Position numbers and translations under genes: made by a program
Shown here: positions 17,498 to 25,999 of the stretch, in pieces
Layout of the letters: each line of letters starts with the position of its first letter
Position numbering within the stretch: the stretch's first letter is position 1
The notes under the pieces: model-generated
What the model was told of the DNA's origin: nothing
The model's database searches: none
What the model saw: only the letters and a program-made list of their open reading frames with translations
Origin: Peribacillus simplex
GTDB taxonomy: Bacteria; Bacillota; Bacilli; Bacillales; DSM-1321
Direction of reading: 5' to 3'
NCBI RefSeq assembly: GCF_900156045.1
Contig: NZ_FTMX01000005.1
Location: forward strand, 434,001 to 498,000
Length of the DNA stretch: 64,000 nucleotides

Positions 17498-18942
17498 TTT
17501 TCCTCACCTTTCTTTATGGAAAAGAAGACACTTGTACCTTTTCCTATCTCGCTAGTGGCCCAAATATCTCCTCCATGTTCGCCGATAATTTTTTTTGCGA
17601 TCGCAAGTCCTAAACCACTTCCACCTGTCAGAGAATTTCTAGATTGCTCAGCACGATAAAAGCGGTTAAAAATATAAGGCAAAGCAGAAGACTCTATTCC
17701 ATAGCCATTATCAGTTACTTGTACTACCACATCATACAATCCTTCATGCAGTGAAATGGAAATGTGTTTTTCCTCTTTATTCATATACTTTACACAATTA
17801 CTGATTAGGTTGGCCAATACACGTTTTAGTTTCTCTCTATCCGCTGTCACGTATATCGGTTTATGCAGCTGTTGAAGTTCAATCTGGATTCCTTGTTGAA
17901 GTAAATCCAGTTGAAGTTCATCTACGTAGTCTTTTAAATATTTATCTAGTCTGACCGATTCAAAAGTGAAAGGTTCTTTTTTTAAATCCAGCTTGGAAAA
18001 TAAAAACAATTCATCTATCAATGAATCCATATCCCTTGCTTTTAGGTATACAGTCGATAAGTACTTGTCCATTTTCTGCGGGGTGTTTGCTACTCCGTCT
18101 TTTATCCCCTCAACATATCCCATAATCGAAGTGATCGGTGTCTTTAAATCATGAGAAATATTGGAAAGAAGTTCTTTGCGATTTTCCTCATACTGAAGCT
18201 GAAGGTTTACGGACTCTTTTAACTTTTTTCTCATTTCCTCAAACTCCCTATTCAATTGTCCGATTTCATCATTCGAAGTCGCTTTGATTTCAAAGTTTAA
18301 ATCTCCTGATTTTATACGCTCTGCGCCTTCTTTAAGTACTGAGATAGGTTTGATGATGCTTCTTGAAACTAAATAATTCAAAAGTCCAATAATCATTACA
18401 AGCAGTAATAACAATAGCGCGAATAAAATGGGAAATGACTCGCGAGTCAGCTCGGCATAGGAACTTGCCTTTCTCAATACAAAAACACTTCCTTCACTTT
18501 TATCCGAAAAATAAAAATCAAACTTCACATATGTGAAAAAGGAGTCTTTCATTCTGATTGTGTCCCGCGTATTGATGTTCGTCTCTTCGAACATGGGAAG
18601 TGATTGAACCAAGCCTAGCTTATCAAGTGTGGGGGACGTATACTCTATGTTATTACCTTTTCTAACGACAATCTTAATATCTCTATGTTCAATCTTCTTC
18701 AGCTGTTCTTCGTTCAGAAGCTGCTCTGGATTATTTTTTGCCAAAAGCTTTAAATCGAGAAACACACTTTCTTCTACTGCAGTCAAAGGTTTTTGGAGAT
18801 AAGATTTTTTGTATAAATGCTCTATCGATTTTATATCACCTGTTATTGCAAAAATAAGTAAAAATCCAGCTGCTAAAAATAAAGTGATAGAAATAAGAAT
18901 TACGCCAACGTAGGACAACAGAAATCTCATTTTAATTGACAA
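17494..18942 (-). CDS. Sensor histidine kinase
   Basis: 482-residue membrane kinase. One membrane segment lies near the N terminus (about 8-32) and a second at about 168-192, enclosing a roughly 135-residue extracellular sensor. HAMP (about 193-245) follows, then a dimerisation/phospho-acceptor domain with His near residue 264 (SHDLKTPITS), and an ATPase domain with the N box (NLISNCVKY) and G boxes (DNGYGI, GSGLGLAIAKKI). It starts at TTG 18942 (GGGGTG, 7-base spacing) or ATG 18930. It is followed by its response regulator in a four-base overlap. Confidence 0.92.
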   Translation of the reverse strand: MSIKMRFLLSYVGVILISITLFLAAGFLLIFAITGDIKSIEHLYKKSYLQKPLTAVEESVFLDLKLLAKNNPEQLLNEEQLKKIEHRDIKIVVRKGNNIEYTSPTLDKLGLVQSLPMFEETNINTRDTIRMKDSFFTYVKFDFYFSDKSEGSVFVLRKASSYAELTRESFPILFALLLLLLVMIIGLLNYLVSRSIIKPISVLKEGAERIKSGDLNFEIKATSNDEIGQLNREFEEMRKKLKESVNLQLQYEENRKELLSNISHDLKTPITSIMGYVEGIKDGVANTPQKMDKYLSTVYLKARDMDSLIDELFLFSKLDLKKEPFTFESVRLDKYLKDYVDELQLDLLQQGIQIELQQLHKPIYVTADREKLKRVLANLISNCVKYMNKEEKHISISLHEGLYDVVVQVTDNGYGIESSALPYIFNRFYRAEQSRNSLTGGSGLGLAIAKKIIGEHGGDIWATSEIGKGTSVFFSIKKGEEK

Positions 18943-19133
18943 ATATTTTCACCCCATATCGATCTCTCTTTTACTCTTTTATAGAAAAGTTCACCGTTTA
19001 TCTGCTGTTCTTGCATGAAAAATGTTTCCCACGATAATTTTTCTTAGAACTAAAAAAAACATATCACACAAATCTTAAAATTTTCTAAAATACATAGAAA
19101 AAAAATCCTATTCAATTGTCGGTCTACAGTTTT

Positions 19134-19368
19134 TTTATTTAGGCTCTTTTAGTAAAGATTGTTGTTTTAAAAACGAAACGATTTAAGGTTGATTGGAACG
19201 CAAGTGCGGGACTCCTGCGGGAGAGCGGGACAGGTGAGACCCCACAGGCGTTCACGCCGAGGAGGCTCACCGCCCGCCCCGTGGAAAGCGAGCATCTTGG
19301 AGGGGAAATCAACCACACCGCATTATTTGGTAAATAGCAACAAAGTATGCGAAAACAGCCTTTATTTA
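19134..19368. mobile_element. MITE-like element, copy 1, with 8-bp target duplication
   Basis: The element spans 19142-19360 (219 bp) and is flanked on both sides by the same 8 bases, TTTATTTA (19134-19141 and 19361-19368). The ends are imperfect inverted repeats of about 23 bases that begin GGCTCTTTT and GGCTGTTTT. The interior is G+C-rich and can fold: GGTGAG...GGCG pairs with CGCC...CTCACC. It encodes no protein. Copies 2 (22361-22548) and 3 (34751-34969) have the same ends and different 8-base duplications, which shows independent insertions. The GGCT tips plus 8-base duplications are what ISL3-family transposases produce; that source is inference. Confidence 0.85.
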
Positions 19369-19380
19369 AAAAACGTTCCT

Positions 19381-19470
19381 GTTGTTTTCAGAAATCCGCT
19401 CCCTTTCCGCGACTGTCCGCCAAGCCTCCTCGCCGCAAGCTTCTCTGTGGTCTCGGCTAGCTAGTTTTTT
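19381..19470 (-). repeat. Second repeat family, remnant A
   Basis: Read on the minus strand this stretch (AACTAGCTAGCCGAGACC, then GAGGAGGCTTGGCGGACAG and GGGAGCGGATTTCTGA) aligns over about 85 bases with 63238-63330. It sits 13 bases beyond the target duplication of MITE copy 1. It has no coding capacity and no visible terminal repeats. Confidence 0.6.
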
Positions 19471-19637
19471 GTTAAAATATTGGTTTTTCATCTTACCTTT
19501 TATAATAATGGAATGGTTTATAAATTATCCAGGAGTTAAATAAAGTTGCCCTTCAATGTTATTTAAATTAATAACTATATCTCCATTTTGATGTATTATC
19601 TTAACAAAGATACGAAATAAATGAGTGATAAACAAAG

Positions 19638-19675
19638 AAAAAGCGAACTTACCTCATAAGGAAAGTCCGCTTTTT
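19638..19675 (-). terminator. Rho-independent terminator of the metallophosphoesterase gene
   Basis: 13-bp stem (19638-19650 with 19663-19675, one G-U pair) followed on the minus strand by T-rich sequence, 37 bases past the stop codon at 19712. Confidence 0.85.
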
Positions 19676-19711
19676 ACTAATACAAATTTTTTAAAAAGTT
19701 CACCTGTTCTT

Positions 19712-21973
19712 TCATACATTTGGTGAAACGATCAGTTGGTCATCCAATCTAATATCGTCAATCGACCAAAACCAATTATTTTTAGCATTATGCATTCTCC
19801 ATTGTATTTTCATCGAAGAAGCACCTTCAGGAACCTTAATCGATTTAACTTCATACTTATTCAAAACATATCCATTTTTATTATCGGAATCAGCTTTATT
19901 GTCATAAACGAGAACTTGTTGTTTTTCCCCATTATCAAAGACAGCAGTCACTTCAGCTGTTTGCGTTCCTTCTTGTTTATAATGGGATGCAAATCCTAAG
20001 TATAGATCTTTTGCACCATCAACTTTTACAGAAGGTGAAGTTAATGTACTATCAAAAAAGCCCTTTGATGATGGTGAACCGTTATCATCCCATTCATCAG
20101 GATCCGCTACAGCTATAACACCTTGCCCAAGCTCAAATTTGTTACGATCTTGGTCTTCTGCTTTTGTCCAAAAGTCCTTTGTTGTGAAACTCCAACCTTG
20201 CCACTCCTCTGTACCAGTTGGCATATTTGAGCCATTTGTAACCGACCAGCCGTTAGGAGCTGTATGGCTCCAACCGAGAATGGAACTTGGAATGTTTTCA
20301 TTCACTGCTGGCTTTAATGCAGACTCTAATAGGTCAAAACTTTCTCCAAGCATCATGTTTACGAATACATTTATATTCTTGGAGCCAATTTTTTGGCCGC
20401 CTTCGTAAGCTGTAATCGTGAATTGTGATGAATCGGAACTTTCCTTACTAGGTGTAGCTTTTATTGCCAACGTTTTTTCTTCAGTTCCTGAAAGCTCATA
20501 CTCAAGTTCGGTGTGCTCCACACTCCAATCTTCAGGAGCAGCAACTTTAATTTTCCCTTTCACACTGCCATTTCCATAATTTTTCATCTTCACTTGAAGT
20601 GTAGTCGATTCACCTGAGGTTACTAAAGGAGGGGAAGCTTGTGCTGAGACCACTTCCAGGGCTTTTGTCTGACCTTCAGCCAGTAACCCCTTTTTACTGC
20701 TATTGTTAAATGAATCTAGTGCTTGTACCTTAATTTCATAATCCGTACCTGGCTTAAGACCAGCTACAGGGAACTCTAAATTCTTTGGAACAGGATCAAT
20801 ATAGAATTCAGAAAATGCGATGAAGTCTGCGTCTAACTCCCCAGTTTCCTTATTTTTGGCTGTAATGTGATATGAATGTACGAGCATGTTATCTTTTGCT
20901 TGTGGAAATGTAACATTTAAACTTTTTAGTGTCGATTTTTCTTTTACAATCGAAGCCTTGTCTTTAACTGCAAAAACCGGTGGTAACTGATCTCGATCGT
21001 CTGTATATTTAAAGTTATTTTTTTTAGAAGGATTTTTGATTACCCATGGTTTTCCTGCCCAATCGTCTTTATGAAAGTCACGTTTTTTAATGACAACTTC
21101 ATTATTATAAACTTCTACAATCATACCTTGACTAATATCCCGATATCCTTCTGGATGAAACCCTTGAAGTTTGCCCGGCTCTAATTCCAAATAACTTACA
21201 GAAGACGTGCCAACTGACGTAAAGTCTTTTTGATGAATCGTTCTAGGGTCTTCAAGTGGATAATGAGAATGGCCTGAAAATGTAATAACCTGTGGATGTT
21301 TCTTTAAGGTATCATATAAAAGTTCTTTATTTTCCTGAGTTCCCCATAAGTCACTTCCATACACAGTGTCTTTAATGTGTTGATGAAGAAAAACAAAGAT
21401 TGGTTGGTCCGGATTCTCTTTTTCTGCTGCAGCTAACTTTTCGCCAAGCCAGTTAATTTGATTAACAGAATACAAACCATGCGTATTCCCATTTTCCGGA
21501 CTTAACGTAATAAAATCATATCCATTTACTTTTTTATGATAGTAAAGAGAATCCATTCCTGTTTTCTCGAGAAAACGATCTTGTGCTTTTTCTACTGAAA
21601 GTCCATTCCAATAATCATGGTTTCCCATTGTAAACATGGATTGGACATCGCCTTGTTTCTTTTCATTATAAATGGAGAAGAACTTATCATACTCAGTAGC
21701 GTATCCATAGTCCGTTAAATCCCCAACGACAACAAAAGCATCCTGTTTAGGCGCAGCTTTGTTTAATTGATCCATGGCTGTTCTAAACTTGTTCATATCA
21801 GCAGATGATCCATCATCTATATGTACATCACTGATTACAGGAAAAACGAGCTCCGGTTTACGTTTATTATCAGAATTTGAAGATTCCGAGAATACTTGTA
21901 CACTTGATAAAGAAGTTGTTAATCCTACCGTTACAACTGTCAACATTGCAGCAAATTTATTTTTCGCTTTCAA
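19712..21973 (-). CDS. Secreted calcineurin-like metallophosphoesterase, multi-domain
   Basis: 753-residue exported phosphoesterase with a Sec signal peptide (about 1-30). The catalytic domain (about 40-270) carries all metal motifs: SDVHID, GDLTDYG, GNHDYW, LHQH and SGHSHYPL. A fibronectin-like region follows (about 340-430), then an immunoglobulin-like domain (about 435-535) and a C-terminal lectin/MAM-like domain (about 545-750, with WSIDDIRLDD). It probably cleaves phosphate esters or phosphodiesters outside the cell. TTG 21973 is preferred over TTG 21979 because the AGGAGG site then lies 8 bases away. The gene is monocistronic with its own terminator; the substrate is not determinable. 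Confidence 0.9.
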   Translation of the reverse strand: MKAKNKFAAMLTVVTVGLTTSLSSVQVFSESSNSDNKRKPELVFPVISDVHIDDGSSADMNKFRTAMDQLNKAAPKQDAFVVVGDLTDYGYATEYDKFFSIYNEKKQGDVQSMFTMGNHDYWNGLSVEKAQDRFLEKTGMDSLYYHKKVNGYDFITLSPENGNTHGLYSVNQINWLGEKLAAAEKENPDQPIFVFLHQHIKDTVYGSDLWGTQENKELLYDTLKKHPQVITFSGHSHYPLEDPRTIHQKDFTSVGTSSVSYLELEPGKLQGFHPEGYRDISQGMIVEVYNNEVVIKKRDFHKDDWAGKPWVIKNPSKKNNFKYTDDRDQLPPVFAVKDKASIVKEKSTLKSLNVTFPQAKDNMLVHSYHITAKNKETGELDADFIAFSEFYIDPVPKNLEFPVAGLKPGTDYEIKVQALDSFNNSSKKGLLAEGQTKALEVVSAQASPPLVTSGESTTLQVKMKNYGNGSVKGKIKVAAPEDWSVEHTELEYELSGTEEKTLAIKATPSKESSDSSQFTITAYEGGQKIGSKNINVFVNMMLGESFDLLESALKPAVNENIPSSILGWSHTAPNGWSVTNGSNMPTGTEEWQGWSFTTKDFWTKAEDQDRNKFELGQGVIAVADPDEWDDNGSPSSKGFFDSTLTSPSVKVDGAKDLYLGFASHYKQEGTQTAEVTAVFDNGEKQQVLVYDNKADSDNKNGYVLNKYEVKSIKVPEGASSMKIQWRMHNAKNNWFWSIDDIRLDDQLIVSPNV

Positions 21974-21979
21974 AATCAA

Positions 21980-22352
21980 TTCCTCCTATTTATCGTTTAG
22001 CCGCTTTAATTATGTAAGTATTTTGAAAAAAGACAAATATCCTCCTTATTTTTAAATTTTTATGTGTTTTACCAATTAAAATAGTAACTTTACATTATTA
22101 ATAAAATATAGGTTCAGTGTAATTTAAATATTAATAAATCAATAAAGGCCTATGGCCAATATTCGTTCCATACACTTTTGGCTCGTTTTTGGTATTGATT
22201 TGCCTTTGCTTGATGGGAATGGGGAACTATCCCTTAACTACGTAGTCATCCGAATTATGGTTATATTTATACATTTGGTAAATGATTCCATATTATATAG
22301 AAATACCAATTTTCATATGGTAAATTACAGAAGAATGAAAGGAGAGAGGTTA
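21980..22352. other. Gene-free stretch upstream of the metallophosphoesterase gene
   Basis: About 370 A+T-rich bases between the metallophosphoesterase start and MITE copy 2. A 68-codon open frame at 22152-22358 has no ribosome site and no recognisable composition, and it runs up to the MITE; it is not called as a gene. Confidence 0.4.
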
Positions 22353-22556
22353 TTATAAAAGGCTCTTTTCGTAAAGATTGTTGTTTTTAAAACGAAACGA
22401 TTTAAGGTTGATTGGAGCGGAAGCGCGAGACTCCACAGGAGTTCACGCCGAGAGGCTCACCGCCCGCCCCGCGGAAAGCGAGCATTGGAAGGGAAATCAA
22501 CCACACCGCATTACTTGGTGAATAGCAACAAAGTATGCGAAAACAGCCTTATAAAA
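22353..22556. mobile_element. MITE-like element, copy 2, with 8-bp target duplication
   Basis: Element 22361-22548 (188 bp), flanked by TTATAAAA at 22353-22360 and 22549-22556. The ends are the same as in copy 1. It is shorter because about 30 bases of the G+C-rich interior (the segment after CGCGAGACTCC) are missing. The right duplication ends 9 bases upstream of the -35 element of the dapA riboswitch promoter. Confidence 0.87.
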
Positions 22557-22565
22557 AAATTGTCC

Positions 22566-22594
22566 TTGCAATAAGAAGGATTCCTTGTTATATT
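22566..22594 (+). promoter_or_regulatory. SigA-type promoter of dapA
   Basis: TTGCAA (22566-22571), a 17-base spacer and TATATT (22589-22594) form a good vegetative promoter. Transcription would begin near 22601, about 30 bases before the lysine riboswitch aptamer. Confidence 0.6.
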
Positions 22595-22630
22595 ACAGTC
22601 AATTAAATATTTTCTTACTTCATACTTTTT

Positions 22631-22811
22631 GAAGTGAGGATAGAGGAGCAAAGACCATTAGTACACATTTTGAGGAGAATGAGATCCTATGACTTTTGTG
22701 GAAAGGGGAATTTGCCGAAGCGGAAAGAATCTCATGTTCTTGAAGCTGGTTCTGCTATTGAATAAATGCAGGACTGTCATATAGGAAACTATATGGAGGG
22801 CTATCTTATGC
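22631..22811 (+). promoter_or_regulatory. Lysine riboswitch (L box) aptamer
   Basis: The conserved L-box blocks are present in order: GTGAGGATAGAGGAGC, AAAGGGG, TTTGCCGAAGC, GCTGGTTCTGC, TGAATAAATGCAGGACTGTC and GGAGGGCTATCTTATG. The closing P1 helix pairs 22634-22643 with 22801-22810. Lysine binding stabilises P1 and favours the downstream terminator at 22847, which lowers dapA expression. The aptamer is complete and lies on the same strand as dapA, directly upstream. Confidence 0.93.
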
Positions 22812-22846
22812 GCGGAAACATTTTTTTGATAAATATTGTTTCTACT

Positions 22847-22876
22847 GCAGCAGCGAATCCTCGTTGTTGCTTTTTT
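22847..22876 (+). terminator. Riboswitch-controlled intrinsic terminator
   Basis: 10-bp stem GCAGCAGCGA / TCGTTGTTGC (22847-22856 and 22861-22870, two G-U pairs) with loop ATCC and six T. It lies 36 bases after the L-box P1 helix and 70 bases before the dapA start, so it is the expression platform. Confidence 0.92.
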
Positions 22877-22945
22877 GCGTTTACTCCTGAATCGCCCTAA
22901 CCACCTCTGAATTTTTATAAAAATTATACAAAAGGGTGTGAAGTT

Positions 22946-23833
22946 ATGAATTTTGGCCAAGTTTTAACCGCAATGGTTACCCCGTTTAATCATAATGATG
23001 AGGTTGATTTCAATGCTACGAGAACTTTAGTAAATTATTTAATTGCTAATGGTTCTGATGGATTAGTAATAGCTGGTACAACTGGAGAGTCTCCTACATT
23101 AACTGCAGAAGAGAAAGTGGATTTATTCAAAATTGTTGTAGAAGTTGTTGATGGAAGAGTTCCAGTCATAGCTGGAACTGGCTCAAATAACACGAAGGCT
23201 TCCATCAGCTTAACAAAACAGGCAGAGGCGGCAGGAGTCGACGGAATCATGCTCGTTACCCCATACTATAACAAGCCGTCTCAAGAAGGATTATTTCAGC
23301 ACTTTAGTGCCATTGCCCATTCAACATCTTTACCGGTAATGCTTTATAATATCCCAGGACGAAGTGTTGTGAACATGTCAGTAGAGACGATTGTTAGCCT
23401 CTCAAAAATCAACAATATCGTGGCAGTAAAAGAAGCAAGTGGTGACTTAGATGCCATGGCACAAATCATAAGCAAAACAGCTAGCGATTTTACATTGTAC
23501 AGCGGCGATGATGGGCTAACATTACCGGTTTTAGCCATCGGTGGAACAGGTGTTGTTTCGGTTGCTTCACACATAATTGGTAATGAAATGCAAGAAATGA
23601 TCAATAGCTTTAAAAATGGTGATGTCCATGGTGCTGCCACTGCACATCGTAGACTTCTTCCAATTATGAAAGCATTATTTACTGCACCAAGCCCAGCACC
23701 GGTAAAATCAGCATTAAATATGCGGGGGGTAAATGTTGGAGGTGTCCGCTTACCAATGGTCCCTTTAAACAATGAAGAAAAAAGTGCACTACAAATAGCT
23801 CTACAATCTAGTAAAGTATATAACTTAATTTAA
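22946..23833 (+). CDS. dapA: 4-hydroxy-tetrahydrodipicolinate synthase
   Basis: 295-residue DapA, which condenses pyruvate with aspartate semialdehyde in the first committed step to diaminopimelate and lysine. Expected residues are present: Thr45-Thr46 (AGTTGES), Tyr134 (YNIPGR), Arg139 and the Schiff-base Lys162 (VAVKEASGD). The length is normal. The start is ATG 22946 behind AAGGGTG. It is transcribed alone from a riboswitch leader and ends in a terminator at 23938. The lysine riboswitch supports a true DapA role rather than a keto-deoxy-sugar aldolase or dehydratase of the same fold. Confidence 0.95.
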   Translation: MNFGQVLTAMVTPFNHNDEVDFNATRTLVNYLIANGSDGLVIAGTTGESPTLTAEEKVDLFKIVVEVVDGRVPVIAGTGSNNTKASISLTKQAEAAGVDGIMLVTPYYNKPSQEGLFQHFSAIAHSTSLPVMLYNIPGRSVVNMSVETIVSLSKINNIVAVKEASGDLDAMAQIISKTASDFTLYSGDDGLTLPVLAIGGTGVVSVASHIIGNEMQEMINSFKNGDVHGAATAHRRLLPIMKALFTAPSPAPVKSALNMRGVNVGGVRLPMVPLNNEEKSALQIALQSSKVYNLI

Positions 23834-23937
23834 GTAAAATTAGAGAAAGATATTTTCATGAATGAATTATAATCGATTTATAGTTCAACTTAGAAATGGA
23901 TTTATATCTACTTATATAATTTGATGATGAATAAATG

Positions 23938-23970
23938 GCCTTTGTTCTCTTTGAGCAAAGGCTATTTTTT
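23938..23970 (+). terminator. Terminator after dapA
   Basis: 7-bp stem GCCTTTG / CAAAGGC (23938-23944 and 23956-23962) followed by TA and seven T. The remaining 370-base gap to the convergent Lrp gene holds nothing else recognisable. Confidence 0.82.
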
Positions 23971-24205
23971 TGATAAGTTTTTTTATCCACCCCCCTTTTA
24001 TTTCATGGCCTGAAAGTTGCTGTCCTTCATTTTGATCCTTGCTGTAGACTTGTATGTTTCCAAACTTACGGACTTCATTTTTTTATTCCATCTTCTATTT
24101 TTCTCTCTCTTGTTCTATCAAAAACCGTTCGTAAAAGTGAATACAAAATCATTATCGTCCGAAAAGTATTTTAAAACTGTACTTACAGTTAAAAATAGGT
24201 AACTT

Positions 24206-24697
24206 TTACGAACGGGACTTTTCTTCCCATATAGGCAACACTGTTGAATATTTAATTTCTCTGAGAGCTAGGCTAGTTTGAATTCTTGTTATGCCTAGTT
24301 TATTTAACTTTCTAATAAATGTTTCCAATTCCTTCCGATCTTTGTTAGCCACTTTTAAAAGATAATCATACTCACCTGTTAAACAATGGCACTCTAATAC
24401 TTCTGACATAGATGCTAATGCCTTCTCCAAAACTTCCAGTTTTTCAGCTTGATGTATATCCGTACTCATAAAAATAAAACATAATAAATCAAAACCTAGC
24501 TTCTCCTGGTTTAAAATTGCTACTTGTCCATTAATAAATCCTTCATTTTCCAAACGTTTTATCCTTGAATGTATAGCTGGCGGAGATAACTTGACGCGCT
24601 TTGCAAGCTCAGTATTGCTTAACTGTGCATCCTTTTGTAGTAAATCTAAAATTTGAATATCAACATTATCCAGAACCTTGCTTACGATAGATTCCAC
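24206..24697 (-). CDS. Lrp/AsnC-family transcriptional regulator
   Basis: 163-residue regulator. The N-terminal helix-turn-helix (about residues 8-65, LDLLQKDAQLSNTELAKRVKLS) is followed by an RAM/ACT-like effector domain (about 70-150), with GEYDYLLKVANKD and the C-terminal TSLALREIKYSTVLPI signature. The start is GTG 24697 behind AAGGAG (9-base spacing). It is divergent from the EamA transporter gene 250 bases away, a layout typical of an amino-acid exporter and its Lrp-type regulator. The effector is unknown. Confidence 0.92.
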   Translation of the reverse strand: MESIVSKVLDNVDIQILDLLQKDAQLSNTELAKRVKLSPPAIHSRIKRLENEGFINGQVAILNQEKLGFDLLCFIFMSTDIHQAEKLEVLEKALASMSEVLECHCLTGEYDYLLKVANKDRKELETFIRKLNKLGITRIQTSLALREIKYSTVLPIWEEKSRS

Positions 24698-24884
24698 TTA
24701 TAATCACTCCTTTTACAATTGTTCCAAAAACGGTATCATCCCAATAACGAAACTTAATTTAATTCTGTATATTAGCAATATTTTTTAATATTATTTTAAG
24801 TTTCCTCTATTATACAAAATAATATATAAAGTAATGAACTAAAATGTTAAAATTAGTAGTAATTAATTATGAAAATTGAAATGT

Positions 24885-24898
24885 CATTGTGCACAATG
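24885..24898. promoter_or_regulatory. Perfect 14-bp palindrome, candidate operator
   Basis: CATTGTGCACAATG is a perfect inverted repeat in the shared intergenic region of the Lrp-type regulator and the EamA transporter, 53 bases before the transporter start. It is a candidate site for the divergently encoded regulator; no second copy was seen here. Confidence 0.4.
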
Positions 24899-24950
24899 GC
24901 TTCGATCTTTTTTCACTTAAACTGTGAAAGATGAAAAGGAGCAAAAAGAT

Positions 24951-25865
24951 ATGCAATATTATTATTTTTCGTTATTACTTTTAACAAGTTTATTATGGGG
25001 TGGAAACTTTGTCTTAGGAAAATCGCTTGTCGGTCATGCTTCTCCGATGACGTTGACGAGTTTAAGGTGGATTATTGCCATTAGTTGTCTTTTGCCAATT
25101 GTATGGTGGAAAGAAAGAAAGATATTTCCCCCTCGAAGTGCAATCCTTCCTTTATTTTTGATGGGAATTACTGGTGTGGCTCTATTTAATCTATTACAAT
25201 TTGCAGCATTAGAGAAAACATCCGCCACTAATGTTGGATTAATATCCACATTAAACATGATATCAATTGCTGTTTTTTCATTTTTCTTTTTAAAAGAAAG
25301 AATTAATATTCTACAAATGTTTTCTATGTTTTTTTCGCTTATTGGCGTAATACTTGTACTTTCAAAAGGAAATATTGATCTATTCCTTTCATTACGTTTT
25401 AATACAGGAGATTTATATATGATGGCTGCTGTATGCGTTTGGGGAATATATTCCGTTTGTAGCAAATGGGCAATGATAACAACAACACCCATGATGTCTA
25501 CATTATATTCTGGTATATTTGGACTTATAGTTCTTCTTCCGTTTAATTTTTCTAATTTTACAGTGTCTAATATAAATGCTTCTTTCATACAATCTATTTT
25601 ATATACAGGCGTTATCTCAACTGTAGCATGTATGGTACTTTGGAACATTGGTGTACAAAAATTAGGTGCAACAACATCAGGTATTTTCTTGAATTTTAAT
25701 CCTATTTTCACTGCAGTTTTAGCCTATCTATTATTAGGTGAAAAAATGACTTGGGTACAAGGAATTGGTAGTGGTATTGTGATTATAGGCTGTTATTTGT
25801 TCTCACATTTTAAAGCGAAGGTGATTTTCAAAAAGAATTCTAGACAAACGCAGATTCAAGCATGA
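24951..25865 (+). CDS. EamA/DMT-family transporter
   Basis: 304-residue membrane protein with ten predicted membrane segments in two EamA repeats (about residues 5-135 and 150-290). Recognisable pieces are LLWGGNFVLGKSLVG near the start and the FLKERI and LLGEKM ends of each half. Members export amino acids or other metabolites by a drug/metabolite exchange mechanism. ATG 24951 is preferred because AAAAGGAG lies 9 bases upstream; the GTG at 24924 has no site. Divergence from an Lrp/AsnC regulator suggests an amino-acid-related substrate (inference). Confidence 0.9.
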   Translation: MQYYYFSLLLLTSLLWGGNFVLGKSLVGHASPMTLTSLRWIIAISCLLPIVWWKERKIFPPRSAILPLFLMGITGVALFNLLQFAALEKTSATNVGLISTLNMISIAVFSFFFLKERINILQMFSMFFSLIGVILVLSKGNIDLFLSLRFNTGDLYMMAAVCVWGIYSVCSKWAMITTTPMMSTLYSGIFGLIVLLPFNFSNFTVSNINASFIQSILYTGVISTVACMVLWNIGVQKLGATTSGIFLNFNPIFTAVLAYLLLGEKMTWVQGIGSGIVIIGCYLFSHFKAKVIFKKNSRQTQIQA

Positions 25866-25922
25866 TTTTTATTCAAAGTCTATAAACGTAATATCTCTCG
25901 TGATTAATTTTCTAAATATACT

Positions 25923-25952
25923 TAAAAGCCTGATCCAAGGTGGATACAGGCT
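25923..25952 (-). terminator. Probable terminator of the AlkD-type gene
   Basis: On the minus strand GAGCCTGTATCC pairs with GGATCAGGCT (one bulged base) and is followed by TTTT. It lies 48 bases past the stop of the 26000-26707 gene. The T run is short, so strength is uncertain. Confidence 0.55.
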
Positions 25953-25999
25953 CGTCTGTTCAAAAACTTCCGGATAAGGAATTAATAAAAAAGTGCTAT

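Noticed and set aside
19189-19464. 91-codon open frame starting inside MITE copy 1
   Set aside because: It exists only because the G+C-rich repeat lacks stops; no ribosome site or protein-like composition.
22946-23833. DapA homologue as a keto-deoxy-glucarate dehydratase belonging to the sugar-acid pathway
   Set aside because: It lies 11 kb away, carries a lysine riboswitch and has the full DapA residue set, so lysine biosynthesis is the better reading.
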